Shown one piece after another: positions 11,760-23,933 of a stretch of 64,000 nt of DNA. How positions within the stretch are numbered: position 1 is the first letter of the stretch; each line of letters begins with the position of its first letter. Source of the DNA: Aquatica leii (Eukaryota; Arthropoda; Insecta; Coleoptera; Lampyridae); the NCBI GenBank assembly GCA_035610365.1, contig CM069432.1:179785027-179849026 (forward strand), written 5' to 3'. The translations under genes and the position numbers were made by a program. Below the pieces are notes generated by a model. The model worked only from the letters and a program-made list of their open reading frames with translations. It ran no database searches and was not told the DNA's origin.

Positions 11760-12020
11760 TTAAGCACCGGGTTTGAAACAGCTTTTTAGTGGTCGTGCAT
11801 CTAAAGAATACATATTTCTACAGTTTTTTATTGATTCGATTATAGGCCAGTTTCGGTTCAGACTGCGTTGTAATGGAACGCCCAGCGTTCTAAAGAGGCA
11901 AATTGCAATGTCTGGCAAAACGTTAGTCTGTTGGGATGCAGAAACGACAAAACAGTAAAAGTCAAGTTCAATTCCATGTTTTAGCTTACCAGGAGAAACT
12001 AGAAATATATCTATAACCAT
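11760..12020 (-). CDS. Unrecognised open frame of 86 codons, possible pseudogene fragment
   Basis: This frame stands out by higher GC content and a balanced composition (for example LKHGIELDFYCFVVSASQQT and PLKSCFKPGA). Weakly protein-like sequence seems to continue upstream on the minus strand past a stop, to about 12130. The opposite strand is also open over part of it (11773-11958), so the coding strand is not certain. I do not recognise a domain. A decayed transposable-element ORF is the most likely explanation. Confidence 0.25.
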   Translation of the reverse strand: MVIDIFLVSPGKLKHGIELDFYCFVVSASQQTNVLPDIAICLFRTLGVPLQRSLNRNWPIIESIKNCRNMYSLDARPLKSCFKPGA

Positions 12021-12572
12021 AATAAAGATTTTTCAGTCACAACTTGGACCACAAAACGTAGCATTATTCACAACACGTTTATCGTTAGCAGTAATATTTG
12101 AAGACTGAACGTATGTGCAATAAATTTTGCATTCATCTTTACAATATACACACTATTTAGATTTACAAATACAATTTTCATAGTGCATTATTTTTAATAG
12201 TTATTGAACGTACGATTTTAAAGAAAGTTTGGTTGTATCACCGTAAATATAGTAAATATAAAATAAACTTTAGTGTAGTATTCAAAATCAAAAAACCTCA
12301 AAGTGACTGCGAGCAAAATTAGCATTTATTGCAATGAGAAAATGTGGTCGTAAAAGATAAAAATAAACGTGAATTATATTTCCGGATAAAAATGACAAAA
12401 ACACAAAGAGATCTGATGACCAATGACTAATAAATATTTCTATACTCATAATTTATAGGTTTCTATAAAAAAAAGTCGTATTAAAAAAATTATTTAATTA
12501 TTTATTATTATTATTATTTAAAGACAAAAAGTTGCTGGTATACATTGTTACTAACGATATGTAAAAATTAAT

Positions 12573-12770
12573 TGATAACAATTTCTTTTGCATCAATGAC
12601 AAAATTAAATTATCAACGCTCAGGTATTATCATTTATCATATTTAATTTCCATCAACATAAAACGAACAAAAGACAAAAGTTATAAATCCGCCTTCCACT
12701 TCCCATTTTCTTAGGTTTTCCGTTGCGCAAACAGCGGCGCTACATTTAAATTTATGCCAAATGTATACTA
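12573..12770 (-). repeat. LTR fragment of the Gypsy-like family, interrupted by a mariner element
   Basis: It is homologous to the two flanks of the Gypsy remnant (52401-52625 and 55231-55425). Shared blocks run in order: TGATAACAATTTCTTT, a CATNNATGACAAA block, a TTATCATATTTAATTT-like block, TTCCGTTGCGCA and ATTTAAATTTATGCCAAAT. No Gypsy coding sequence flanks it, so it looks like a solo LTR. A mariner element is inserted at a TA at its right edge (12769-12770). Whether the LTR resumes beyond 15261 is unclear. Confidence 0.65.
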
Positions 12771-13162
12771 GAGTGAACGCGTTATTGTTTGATCCCAAGC
12801 TGCGCGAGAACGATCAGCTGATTTGCTACAATCCACTATGAAAAAGTTGACTACTTTTATACATGGTGCGTGTATGCTATAATTTATACAAGGTAACTAA
12901 AATATATGTAATTTTAATTTGTACTTGTGTTAATACTTCGTTGTTATTTATGTTGAAGTAACACCAACAAAAATTAAGTCCAAACAAGTGTAAAATATGA
13001 AAGGAAGTTCCGAACTTACTTTTTGCATTTACCAAGTGAACTAGCTCTGCATCGACATTGTGGACAAAGTACTCAATGCTTGAATCAACTTTTAAGTTAC
13101 AAAAAAACCTATACATATTAGAGAATGTAGAAAACAGTACTTTTTTTTAAATGAAACGAAAA

Positions 13163-13297
13163 CTAACGGCCGGCTGGACCAACACGACTTAAACTTAAGC
13201 AATACTTAAAAACAATCTTGGCTATGGTTTTAAAAATTGCATCTAACTTTTTCAGCTTTGCTTAAGTTTAAGTCGTGTTGGTGCAACCGGCCATTAG
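13163..13297. mobile_element. MITE, 135 bp, with ~37-bp TIRs
   Basis: The left arm starts CTAACGGCCGGCTGGACCAA at 13163. The right arm ends with the inverted match (GTGCAACCGGCCATTAG) at 13297. The shared inner arm is CAACACGACTTAAACTTAAG. The GGCCGG...CCAACACGAC type of terminus is common in insect MITEs. It lies between the left TIR and the transposase of the 12.8-15.3 kb mariner element. The exact target duplication is ambiguous. Confidence 0.75.
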
Positions 13298-13652
13298 AAA
13301 CGAACAATTAAAAGCTCGTTATCTTAAGATTTTGAACGAATGAATGCAGTTATTACGAACTCATTAATTGGCCGATTGATTTAAAAAAGGATACTTACTT
13401 GTGTGACTATACCAAATGAAAAGAAAGAATAAATTTGAAAGTTTTATCATGCAAGAATCTTTTCTTTTAATTTTACAAAAATAAGCAAAAAGCACATACT
13501 TCAAGACTTAATTGTTCATTCACCATAAAAAAATAATGCAGTTAAATATATTTCAACCAAATTTAAAATTTTTATAACATCATTTATATACTTATAATAA
13601 TAAAATAAGTAAAACATTCTAAACCAAATACATCACATAATTTTATATTTAT

Positions 13653-14957
13653 TTATTTAAATCGATCTACTAATGGTCCTCGTTTATTCCGGTAATGACT
13701 TGTGAAATGCACAGTAAAGATGTGAACGATATTAATCTTGCTTTTCCTTATCCTCATCAGACCAGCCACATGAGTCTTCATCTTATGAGTCGTTGACATT
13801 AACGATTCACAATAAGTGTCTATTACATGTTCTTTTTGTATATACCCTTCTTCAATTTCTTGGACGTGTCGACATACTTGTGACCATTCCTTTGCACCTA
13901 CACTTGCAATTTTTTCTTTTAGCAAAGACTCCACCTCATTTAACTTAAACGTGATGTTTCTAGTTCCAACCCAAATCTTAATAATACCCCAAATTTTTTC
14001 TATAGGGTTTAATTCTGGGTGATAAGGTGGTAATCGACATACAGTATGTCTATGTTTAGCAAATAGTGAATCAACCGAGTATTGCTTATTGATCGGCTTA
14101 TTTATTAGTATTAAATTATACAGTTCTGCTTTTGTAGATTTTTCTTCGTACGTAATACCACGTTCATTTAGCCACAATTTCATGTCTGTTTCATCGGTAT
14201 AAATGATGGGACGTCCTTCTTTACAATACTTAGTTATTGCTCTTATGTATGATACTCGTAAATTTCGCACATCATGACGTTCCATCAACATAGGATGATT
14301 ATCAGTGGTTTTTTGCCATCTAAAAGAAATATATATATATTTAACCTTCAATTCAAGTTCAAGAATTACGATTTTTTTACAAAACAATCAAATCTATTTA
14401 TTTCAGTAAAAGTAGAACATCGAGTAAATGAGCCAAATTAATTATTATACCTGAATCCTCTAGTTTTTTTAAGGTTTTTCTTAATGAAGTTTCTTTGCCA
14501 GAAAAGCCAATGGTATCGTCATCCTTGATTTTCTCGTAAATAGCCTTCAAAGTAGGCGTTCGTCCATCAGTAAGATGGAAATTGTAAACAATTATTCGTA
14601 TAATTTGTTTAGCACAATTGTCTACAGTTGATTTAGGAGATGCCTTATGAAATTATTTTCTCTGTGATTTAAATGTAGTTTGTTCGCCAGTTTCAATTAA
14701 CTTGCCTTCTCGCACAATACGTACTACAGTAGCTCGTGAAACTCCTGTTGCTTGAACAACCGTATCAATAAGATTGCCTTTACAAAATAAAAGTAAATTA
14801 TTGAATGTATGTAATGCATAACCTAACAATTACCTTTCTCATTTCTTTCTTTAAAATACGAATAAAGATTCCATACTATTGTCCTAGATTCTTTAGGATA
14901 TGTGCCTCTTTTCGTGGCCGAAGATGCAGCAGCACTAATTTCGCATTCATCAGACAT
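13653..14957 (-). pseudogene. Spliced DDE transposase pseudogene (Tc1/mariner superfamily)
   Basis: Exon 1 runs 14957-14834 (MSDECEISAAASSATKRGTY). Intron GTAATT...AAAG leads to exon 2, 14777-14451, a helix-turn-helix part with VVQATGVSRATVVRIVREG. A second intron ends TTTTAG before exon 3, 14319-13653. Exon 3 reads MERHDVRNLR, then the first catalytic region RPIIYTDET, then jumps to WLNERGITY and continues with RLPPYHPELNPIEKIW, which holds the last acidic catalytic position. Sequence between the first Asp motif and WLNERG, normally including the second catalytic Asp, is deleted. A TAA stop at 14653-14655 and a small indel just before the second donor also break it. In families like this the last DDE residue sits in PDLNPIE-type motifs; this copy cannot be active. 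Confidence 0.8.
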
Positions 14958-15261
14958 GCTGTAATTAAACTTGAATCGTAACAAAAATCGATCACAAGAA
15001 ATATTTTACTTACTTGTAACTCAATAATACAGACGGAGTTTTAAAAAAAAAACTGGTTGTAGTTTTATTAATAGACTTGAGAAATGAAGAACAAATAAGT
15101 AAACGGAAAGAAGCAATCAAAACAATTAAAATGGCGATTACTGGTCGACGTTTTTAGTTCGATCTATAAATCGTTTCATCGCATAAAATATCTATCTATC
15201 GCACTTGCACGTACGAATTTTGAGATCTGCGCAAGAATCATCAAATAACGCATTTGCTCTA

Positions 15262-15780
15262 TAATGGTCTATTTAACTAATAAAGACACTATATAATGAT
15301 ACAAAGTTTGGGTTTGGTACCTAATTTGACAATTACAAGATGTGTATATATTTTTAGTTATTGAACATTAGTTAATTCTTAATAATTATTATTAATAAAT
15401 TATTATTACGATTGTTTTAAGGTGGGTCTTATTGTTTAAGTAAGTATTAACTTTCAAACAATAATTTTAATTCAAGCGATTTATGTGCTACGTAAATAGT
15501 ATATCTTGTTAATATTATAAACTTTTTGCATCTTAAACCAATATGATAAAACATTTTAAATAACTTTGTCTATTTCATTTAATTGATATCAACCGAATTT
15601 TGTTTTAGTGTGTTTTAATGGAAAAGTAATAATATATATTATACGTAAATTAAATTTTTGAGAATTTAAAAGACGTAATACATTTTTTACAATTTTTCTT
15701 ACAAATAATTGTTCACTAAAAAGATATTTGTCAAAGAAAGAAAAAATATATATTAATTTAATTAAAAATATTCATATATC
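15262..15780. other. AT-rich stretch, nothing recognised
   Basis: No frame or repeat was identified. The first tens of bases may be the displaced end of the LTR fragment at 12573-12770, but the match is too weak to call. Confidence 0.5.
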
Positions 15781-15782
15781 TA

Positions 15783-15985
15783 TGGAATGCCGTTTGGGAC
15801 AAAAACAATGTAATCCTCAAAATATAATTTTATTCATGTATGTATAATTAAAATTGGAAAAATTTACAAGACTGTCAAAATAACGAGTACTAAAATATTA
15901 AAACTAAAAAATTAAATTTGCAAAATGTTAAACTCTAATAGAAATCTTCAAATTTAAATTCACGTTGAAATGTTTTTAACTTTTA
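15783..15985 (+). repeat. Partial copy of the foldback-element arm
   Basis: Starts GCCGTTTGGGACAAAAACA and matches, in the same order, the arm at 16245-16440, including TATAATTTTATTCATGTAT and GACTGTCAAAATAACGAGTA. It is probably a remnant of a separate insertion or a tandem partial duplication. Confidence 0.7.
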
Positions 15986-16244
15986 AAATTGTGGTTACAA
16001 TCTTTTGACCTTTAAAGGGTTTATTCACTTAACATTTTAAATAGATAAAACTAATACTGAACACATAGAAATATTGTTAGGGCAAAAATGTGCCTTACAT
16101 AACTTTTAGTTTTTCAAATTTGCAATTAAAATATCGTCTTCGTTAATATTTACTGAAAAATGATAATACTGAATATTTTTAAATTTGATATTTGCTTACT
16201 TAAAATAAATTGTTGTCAATTTGTTAAACTATTCAAATTAAAGA

Positions 16245-17265
16245 TATAACCTCGTTCTCGATAAAAACAGTGTAATCATCGAAATATAATTTTATTCATG
16301 TATAATAAAATGTGGACAAACTTACAAGACTGTCAAAATAACGAGTACTGAAATATTCAAATTGAAAAATAAAATTTGCAAAATATTTAACTGATATAGA
16401 ATTATTCGAATTTAAATTCTTTTCGTTAAATTTTTACATTCAAAAATGATTATTTTAAAATCTGGAGTTTGAAAACTGATTGAGTGACGAAACTTTAACT
16501 TCCATAAAATTGGATGCAGCAAGTTGAAATTAATTTAAAGATAAAATGTTTAAGCATCCAAAAAAACGCGTGTTCAAAAAAATTGAAGTTTTATTTATAT
16601 AGCAGGTGACAACTAATCAGGAGTTATGAAAATAATGTTGGAAGTTTGTATGTTTCAAAAAAATGACAGGTCTAAAATTAGCAACTGTCATAAAAATTCA
16701 AGTGTCATTTATTTCAGACTGTTACACAAATACAAGAAGCGGAATGCTAAAATTATATGACTTTCAAGAAAAATTCGTGTTCAAACAACTGAAGTTGTAT
16801 TTTTTTGATAGGTTCAAAATTATCAACTGTCATAAAAATTATAGTCATTTATTACAGACTGTTATAGAAATTGCGAGTCCATCTAGCGGCGAGTAGTTGC
16901 TCTTACACATTACTTAAGTAGCACAGCCGCGGCACGGTACAGTTTAGAACTTAAATTTTTTTGGATACGTGTTTTTTTGGATGGTTAAACATTGCATCTT
17001 TAAATGAATTTCAACTTGCTGCATCCAATTTTATGGAAGTTAAACAGTTTTGTCACTCAATCTGTTTTCAAAGTTCCAGATTTTAAAAGAATCATTCTTG
17101 AATGTAAAAATTTAACGAAAAGAGTTTTGCAAAGTTTATTTTTAAATTCCAATATTTCAGTAGTCGTTATTTTGACAGCTTTGTAAGTTCGTCCCCATTT
17201 TATTATACATGAATAAAATTATATTTCGATGATTACACTGTTTTTGTCTCAAACGGCTTTCTATT
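16245..17265. mobile_element. Foldback/MITE-like element with ~320-bp inverted arms
   Basis: The left arm (16245-16580) and right arm (16945-17265) are inverted copies. Shared blocks include ACAGTGTAATCATCGAAATA, CTTCCATAAAATTGGATGCA and the block ending GCATCCAAAAAAACGCGTG. The middle (16590-16940) carries two diverged copies of an ~80-bp unit (around 16660-16740 and 16805-16870), both with CAACTGTCATAAAAATT and CAGACTGTTA. A short GC-rich stretch, CCATCTAGCGGCGAGTAG, follows. The frames at 16663-16896 and 17004-17186 come from these repeats. No transposase is present. Confidence 0.75.
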
Positions 17266-17476
17266 ATATATCATTAATTAATTTGCCTAAACAAAAAGCT
17301 TTGTTTATTATTATTATTTAAAATGTTTTTCATTTGTTTTTTGTTACAGAAACTTCTAATCATTTAAAAATACTAAATGTGACTATGTATGTCACTATTA
17401 TTTTTTATTTTTTAATTTGCATCTTAACAACTCTTTAGGACGTTGATTGCGGCATCTCAAAAACATGCCATTATAG

Positions 17477-17502
17477 CAGTGGCGGTTGGTGGTCAATCAT
17501 AC
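17477..17502 (-). repeat. Isolated hAT-type terminus (same family as the 50.2-51.2 kb element)
   Basis: CAGTGGCGG followed by TTGGTGGTCAATCATAC matches the inward-read right end of the element ending at 51194, with one difference. No partner end was found nearby, so this is either a broken element or one disrupted by later insertions. Confidence 0.6.
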
Positions 17503-18110
17503 ATTGCTCGATCGTTTGATTTATTCTGCCAAAGTCATGTGACAAGCTGACGTCGCGTGTAGAACTCGCTCTTTATGCTTCTATTACAATTCGGATTACG
17601 ATGCACCTTAAAAGACCTCTAAATATTTTATTTGTGTAAATTTGACAACTTTTGATTTAATAAGCAATAGCAATAGTGTCCACAATCATAATATTTTTTT
17701 AATTAATGAGTTTTGTTCTTTTTTTATGATTTATAGTTTCTTAAAAGTAAGAAATTACGTTTAAACGTCATAAAATTTTATGTCTTTACTTGAATGCAAG
17801 ATTTTATTTAAAAAACGTAATAATTCATTTTGCAAATCTTGTTCATAACTCGTGTGTGAAACTAGTGGAACAAAGCTAGTGTTAGGGTTTATCTTGTCAG
17901 CACTTTTACAGTATCGGTACCTTTTGGAAACCTGTGATGTATAATCTTGAGGTTTTTGCTAGCAATCAAGTTATTATGCAACCAAACAGAGCGCACCTTG
18001 TTCCTGGCATTGTAAAATTACAGCTCAATATCTATATAATTTAAATAAGTTTAATTTTCAAATTAAATCAGGATAATTAGAAATTCTTATAAACAACTTG
18101 TAGGCACGAG

Positions 18111-21100
18111 CAGGGGTGGATGGGGTAAGCTAAACCGGCCTGGGAAATAGAGGAAGCGGCCCAAAGAAAATATTGATGCAGGCCAAAAAGTTTTAGATTA
18201 ATAGTAGGTAATAATGTTGATAACAATAAGTGTTTTTCATCAGTAATAGTTACAAATATTGTTACTTTGGTAAAAATATCGAAATAGAAAAAAAAAGTTT
18301 CATTTTATTTAGGTAAGGACATCCATTATGTAAATTGGTATAAAATTCCGAAATTGCTAAAAAATTAATAAGAAAAATGGGAATGTTGAAAATCTACCTA
18401 CTTCACCGCGAACCCTATACGTTTGTGTAATTTAAAAAAAAATTTTTTTTTACACAATAAATTAGTTATTATTATTATTACTATTATTATTATTAAATGA
18501 AGAAATAAACTACAAAAACGAACTAAACCTTACTTACAGAAACAAACCCAAAAATTAGTAACAAAAATGAAAATCTAAAACAACAACGTTTTCATTAGTG
18601 GAGACGTCTCAGCGAAATCATTAATAACATTTTCGTTATCAATTGTACTCAAATTCGCTTTTTCTGTGCTCATCAACATAAATGCTTCTAAATGATCATT
18701 GGACAATCTATTTCGCAGTCTGTTTTTTATAAATTTCAACAAAGAGAAAGAACGCTCACATTCCACTTGTGAAATTGGTAAAGTCAGATGAAATTGGTGC
18801 GCTGTTGCCAACGCAGGATAAGCTTCTTGATATAAATTATATTTTAAAATAATTTTGTAGCAACAGGTCGCACAATTTCGACAATTTTTGCACAAAATAT
18901 TTTTTTCCTCGGAATCGTCCAAGTTCGGCATAGATTCATAAGATTCTTCTAAGGTCAATTTTAATGTTTCCCAGTTGTTGGCGAAAGTAAAGATCTCTTC
19001 TTGTAATTGCTCGTGTGTTGCTAAATTATTGAACGGGATAATTTTTTGCGAAAGTTCTTCCAGAACATTATTTGGGATCTTATTCTGTTTTACATTTTCA
19101 AAGTTATTAGGATCCAAAAAAGAGAGGTTCATGCACAAATTAGTGTTTTTTGAAAAGCGTCGTTTCATGGATTCAATCACTTCATCTAAGAGAAAGTTTA
19201 TAAGTTTCAATCTTGAAGCGGTCGAAAGGGTCAGTCGCCTTCTGATCTGTTGTGTTTTCGTCATACATTTTTTTCACACGTCTTTTTCTGTGAATGGGCA
19301 AGGATTGCTCAATTTCTAGTGTACTGTATTCTTCGTTTACATCAAGCTGTTCGTTTGCCCATTCTACAAATGTGTCGGTCGCTTTTTTTGTGTTTTCTGC
19401 ATCTCTCTGAATTTCAATTAGCTGAGTTAATGATAGTTCCACCAGACCGTTACATTTAAGTAGGTCAAGACCTTTTGTCTGCAGATATCTGGATAATGGT
19501 CCAGTAATTTGAAATATTCTTAAAAAAATATGAGCGAGCAAAAGATTTTCATATCTTAAGAGATTATTTTTCAAGCTACTAGCTTTTGTTCTAACATCGG
19601 GATTTATTTTGTGACTCCTTTCGATCATTTGTAATGCCTCTAAAACCTTTACATATAAACTGGATTCTGGGTTGCCGTAATATCCAAATAATTTGTTCAA
19701 GGCAGTTTCTTTTGCCCACCAACGTGTTTCACCGATCATTTGAAGCTTTCTGCGTTTAACATCATTAGAAATATAATTCCAAATATCCATTCGCTGGTGT
19801 GATTCTTTAAAGAATACTGCAACTGAATTAAGCAGAGCAAAGAAAGATGCCGATTTGATATGTCCTTTCAAGACATCAGTAAGAACTAAATTCAATATAT
19901 GATTATAACACCAAATATGAATGTGATTGGAATTTTCATTTCTCATCTTTGCTACTAAACCTTTGTACTCGCCTTGCATATTGGCTGCACCATCTGTCGA
20001 ATCTGCTACGCAGCTTTTTATATCTATGTTATTTTTCTGCAATTCATTTACCAAAAGATTAAAAAAACCTTCCCCTGTTGTATTGTGGCACGGTGTAATG
20101 GAAAGAAGTTTTTCACGAACTGCATCATCGCGAACATACCTAGAAAAAAATGATTGACATGGAAATTGGAAAGAAGTATAAAAGATTGAAATGACAGCAT
20201 GAAACTAAAACAGTTTTACGTCAGTTATAAACCTACCTTACAATGATAGAACACTGATCTTCAACGGAGATATCTTAGGTTGTGTCGATTTCGATTGAAT
20301 ACATATTTGCATTATTCACTTCCAAAGAAATTTTCTTTTTCAACATTTTGCTCAAGATCATGATTATGGAGTTGATTGACGTTTTGGATAGAAGAGTTAC
20401 AAAAGAACCTGCTCGATGTTTATGACCTTTATCGTGGATTTGTTGACTCTGCGCTGCCACTCTGTCTACATGTTCTTTCAGTACGATATCATATTTGCAC
20501 AGCAACATGATGATTTCCAAAAACGTACCATGATCCAAGGTTTCATCGAGTAGGGAATATGCTGCTTCATTTTCATTTCTTCGGTAACTAAGACCTCTCT
20601 TTCCGATTAGTTTGACTACATTTATCACTCGATCTAGTACTTGGCGTCTTTTCATGACTTGTTTGTTCTTTAAATCCAACTGACTAGAAAACAATAATTT
20701 TCCGATAGTTTTGTCATGTGTGTGCATAAAATATGATTCAGAACATTTTCCATGCATAGCAGATTTTTCATGTTGTTCAATCCTTTGGTATGTATGATTC
20801 CAGTCTGACATACCGAGTATAAATAAACTTGTCTCATTAGGTCTCGCAAACGCTAAACACACAGTACAAAACAAAGCTTTTTTCTTATCACTGTATGTCA
20901 ACCATTTTCTAGTCGTTCCATTGTTTCTCTTGAAAGCTTTTTCTATGCTAAATTTTTTAACAGAATTTGGTTTAGGTACCTGAAGCTGATTTTCAAAGAA
21001 AATATTTATCTCAGTTGGTGTTGGTCTTTTAAAATAGTCGTAGGTGTTGAAATCAGGATTAGAAACTTCTGGAACTGCTTTACATGTTCTTGAATGACTG

Positions 21101-22402
21101 GCAGGCGTCTCATCAATATCATCTAGTAGTTCTTGCAATTTTGGAAGTTCTTGTAGCGATTCCTAAGATATTAGGAAGGTACTGAGAAGTTAAGAAGCTC
21201 TATGAACTGGTGACCTGATGTCATCTCGATTAGGATCTAAACTAAAAGCATTTAGGGCCGAATCGTGATGACACCATTCCAAGAATGACTGCTTTTGGAA
21301 TTATTGTGTTAGGAAAGTAGAACATATGACGCATAAAAAGGAAAATGATGTACGTATTTATTTCTAGAAAAATTCCAGTCAAAAGTCAACGACCATCGCG
21401 AGTTTTTTTTTAATGAGAGCAGAGAGAGGAATAACATTTTAATCAAATAAACGTCGTGGTAGCCAAAATGTAGTCGGAATTCTGATAAATGGTACCTACT
21501 TGAGATTGAGAATGAGATTATTGGAAGCACATGGGAGAATGGCGTTGTGCAGTGTGCAGTACTAACGTCTCTTATAGAGGTGTTGCCGTCGTCATCGGAA
21601 TCTTCTTTAGTCTCTGCATCAGAAACATAATCCTTTTTCTTAAAAAAACTTTCCAACTTGCCACATTTTGTTGCCTGCTCTGTCAATCTTTGTTTTTTCT
21701 TGTCTCTTTGTTTTTCTGCACCTCCCTTACGTTTTGAATTTGAATTCAACGAAATCATTTTGCCAAATTATGGTTCTTTGTATAATAATAATATAAAAAC
21801 TGCTGGATAAATTTACGCAATGCACAAAAAACAGTAAACAAACTACACTGATCAATTGTTCAACGAATCTTTTTCAATAAAAACGAGTGCTAAAACCAAT
21901 TAATTATCTTTTTTCTTTAAAACCAAGTTTATCACATAACATGTAAATTTAAATATTTTCACAAGTTTAGTTGAAAAACATTTAACGTATTACAGAAAAC
22001 AATTCATACTGCCTAATATCCTATATCACAGATAAGTAAAATAAATAAAAAGTAAAAATTATACAAGTTTTAATAAATAAAAGTATCTAATTTCCAGTAA
22101 AGATGCTGTATTGAACTAAACACTTCTTTATTCAATGACTAAACTGAGATATTATTCTATATCATTTATTCACTTACACAGGATGCCAACAATGCGATAA
22201 GGTATTATAGTTTTGAATTACCTTCCCATCGTTATGTTATCGTCAAAGACAGAATGTCTTGACATCAATTTTTCTGTTGTGTAAAATATTAATTCTATTT
22301 TAAAATAGGACTGTGGTTTTATATTCTACCGGCCCAATATTTAAAAATATTACCGGCCCAGGGGGAAAATTCCCTTTTTCCCCCTGGGCCCATCCACCCC
22401 TG
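18111..22402 (-). mobile_element. Complete 4,292-bp hAT transposon with perfect 8-bp target duplications
   Basis: The element starts CAGGGGTGGATGGG at 18111 and ends with the inverse, CCCATCCACCCCTG, at 22402. Both sides carry GGCACGAG (18103-18110 and 22403-22410), an exact 8-bp duplication diagnostic of hAT-type insertion. Subterminal sequence repeats ACCGGCC motifs at both ends. It carries one three-exon transposase gene on the minus strand with two visible lesions. The intact termini and duplication argue for a relatively young insertion, and the internal sequence is probably close to that of an autonomous copy. Confidence 0.95.
18575..21758 (-). pseudogene. hAT transposase (ZMYM1-like), three exons, one stop and one frameshift
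   Basis: Cut-and-paste transposase. Exon 1, 21758-21567, is a Lys-rich N-terminus (MISLNSNSKRKGG, later KLESFFKKK). Intron GTTAGT...TTAG. Exon 2, 21162-20237, has the TTF-type zinc-finger region (RKWLTYSDKKKALFCTVCLA, then a QHEKSAMH His motif) and the start of DUF4371. Intron of 97 bp, GTAGGT...CTAG. Exon 3, 20139-18575, has the RNase H-like core: VADSTDGAANM, WCYNHILNLVL, TRWWAKETAL, and the C-terminal dimerisation block ECERSFSLLKFIKNRLRNRL. All splice phases agree. Two lesions are visible: an in-frame TAA at 20275-20277 and a 1-nt insertion near 19198. Exon lengths sum to 2,683 nt, which without the insertion gives exactly 894 codons including the stop. The domain order matches 'zinc finger MYM-type 1-like' hAT proteins. 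Confidence 0.9.
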
Positions 22403-22410
22403 GGCACGAG

Positions 22411-23933
22411 TTTAACACCAACAAATGTGATAATTGTTATAAAAAATTCGTGAAACTGTTATATGTTGTGTATGCAAAGAGTGTATTTAAGCCGACGCGT
22501 GGTCTACGACTGACGTCACGCATCAAGATTTACTGGAGTGGGGCTGCTTACATTGTACCACATTGTACTACATTGAAAGAATACGAATCAAGCAATCCTC
22601 TACATTTGCTATCCTTGGTTCCTAAATGAGCAATACCGCACGTTCAGTCACATTCTAATAGTATTAATCGTATTTATACCTGTAAATATATCCTATGTTT
22701 ATGGTTTTTTCTTTGTCGTATAAATACAAAAAGGTGATTACCATTACTTAATTTTGTATGTATTTCTCAAATCATACGAAAAAGCTTTTTAATATTACTC
22801 TCAAATAAACGTTTTATAAAACCAAAATATTCGTTATATTTTTTGTGCGAATTAAAAAACAAATACTTTTTTCTAATTTTGAATAACAATTTATTAACAT
22901 GTTTTTAATGAACATAGGACATACCATATCGTCGAATTTTTAGGTAATAAATGTTTTGAATAAAAATGCCGGAATTATATTTGCAAAATTATTTAAAAAG
23001 TATTTGTTACGTCTAAATTTTAACTATTAATGTAATTAATAGAAATGTGTGTTCTGATAGTCACATTGTTTTTGTATGTAGGATGTATAAACCTGGCTTA
23101 TCAGACCCGGAGTAATGTTTGCTTATAAGAACATGCAGTGTTTGTTACTATAATTTATAAACAATTTTTCTTATATAATAATTAATAAGTAACAACGATA
23201 CTTGTTTTTTTGTTATAAAATCACTGTTTATTTTTTCAATTTCTTAATTTGAATGTTGGTCCGGCCTATTTGAGGGGTTATCTTAAATTTTTTGGTCATT
23301 AGTAACTAATGAGATTACGTTTTTTATCACGTATCTAAGCACGTGGATAAATGTAATATGCATATTGTATATAAATAAACACTTTTTAGTTATTCTTCAC
23401 TGTATATTTTCGGTTTTTAAAAATTTTTAAGTATTTTAAATACTGCGTTTGATAAGACTTTAAAATGTAAAGTATTTAATTGAATCTCTGTACATTGCAG
23501 TAGACAAATTCAACAATCCACTTTTATGGCGTTTAACTAAAATAATTAGTAATATAAAATAAAGTAATTGATTTTATGATAAATACGTTTTTCTTAATAT
23601 TAGTACTTTACAACAACTAGTATTCAGGAATTTTAAATTTATAACATATTGATGCTGCAAACATTCAATTACATTCAGATCAAAATTACAAAAAAAAACA
23701 TTTTAATTATAACTACAAATTACATTATATACTAGAAATTTAATGACAATTAAGAATTAGAATAAAAGTAACTATACACCACCGTTTATAGTTTGTTTGC
23801 TTTCGTAGTACAAATCTTATGTTATTTTCATAAAATTGCTTTTTTAAATACAATGAAAAAATATTTACTTATAAAATATTTATTGCCTAATTTATGCAAC
23901 TTTTAAAATTAATTTCCTTGTTTCTAAATTTAA
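22411..23933. other. AT-rich stretch, nothing recognised
   Basis: A short GC-richer patch at 22490-22660 (ACGCGTGGTCTACGACTGAC and following) has no frame or repeat partner in the window. The rest is AT-rich with no open frame. Confidence 0.5.

Larger units (their letters stand above)
12771..15259 (-). mobile_element. Tc1/mariner-superfamily element with TA target duplications
   Basis: The ends are imperfect TIRs. The left begins GAGTGAACGCGTTATT at 12771 and the right, read inward, GAGCAAATGCGTTATT ending at 15259. Both are flanked by TA (12769-12770 and 15260-15261). Inside is one minus-strand, intron-containing transposase pseudogene, plus a MITE at 13163-13297. It is inserted in a Gypsy-type LTR fragment, so three insertion events are stacked here. 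Confidence 0.75.
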
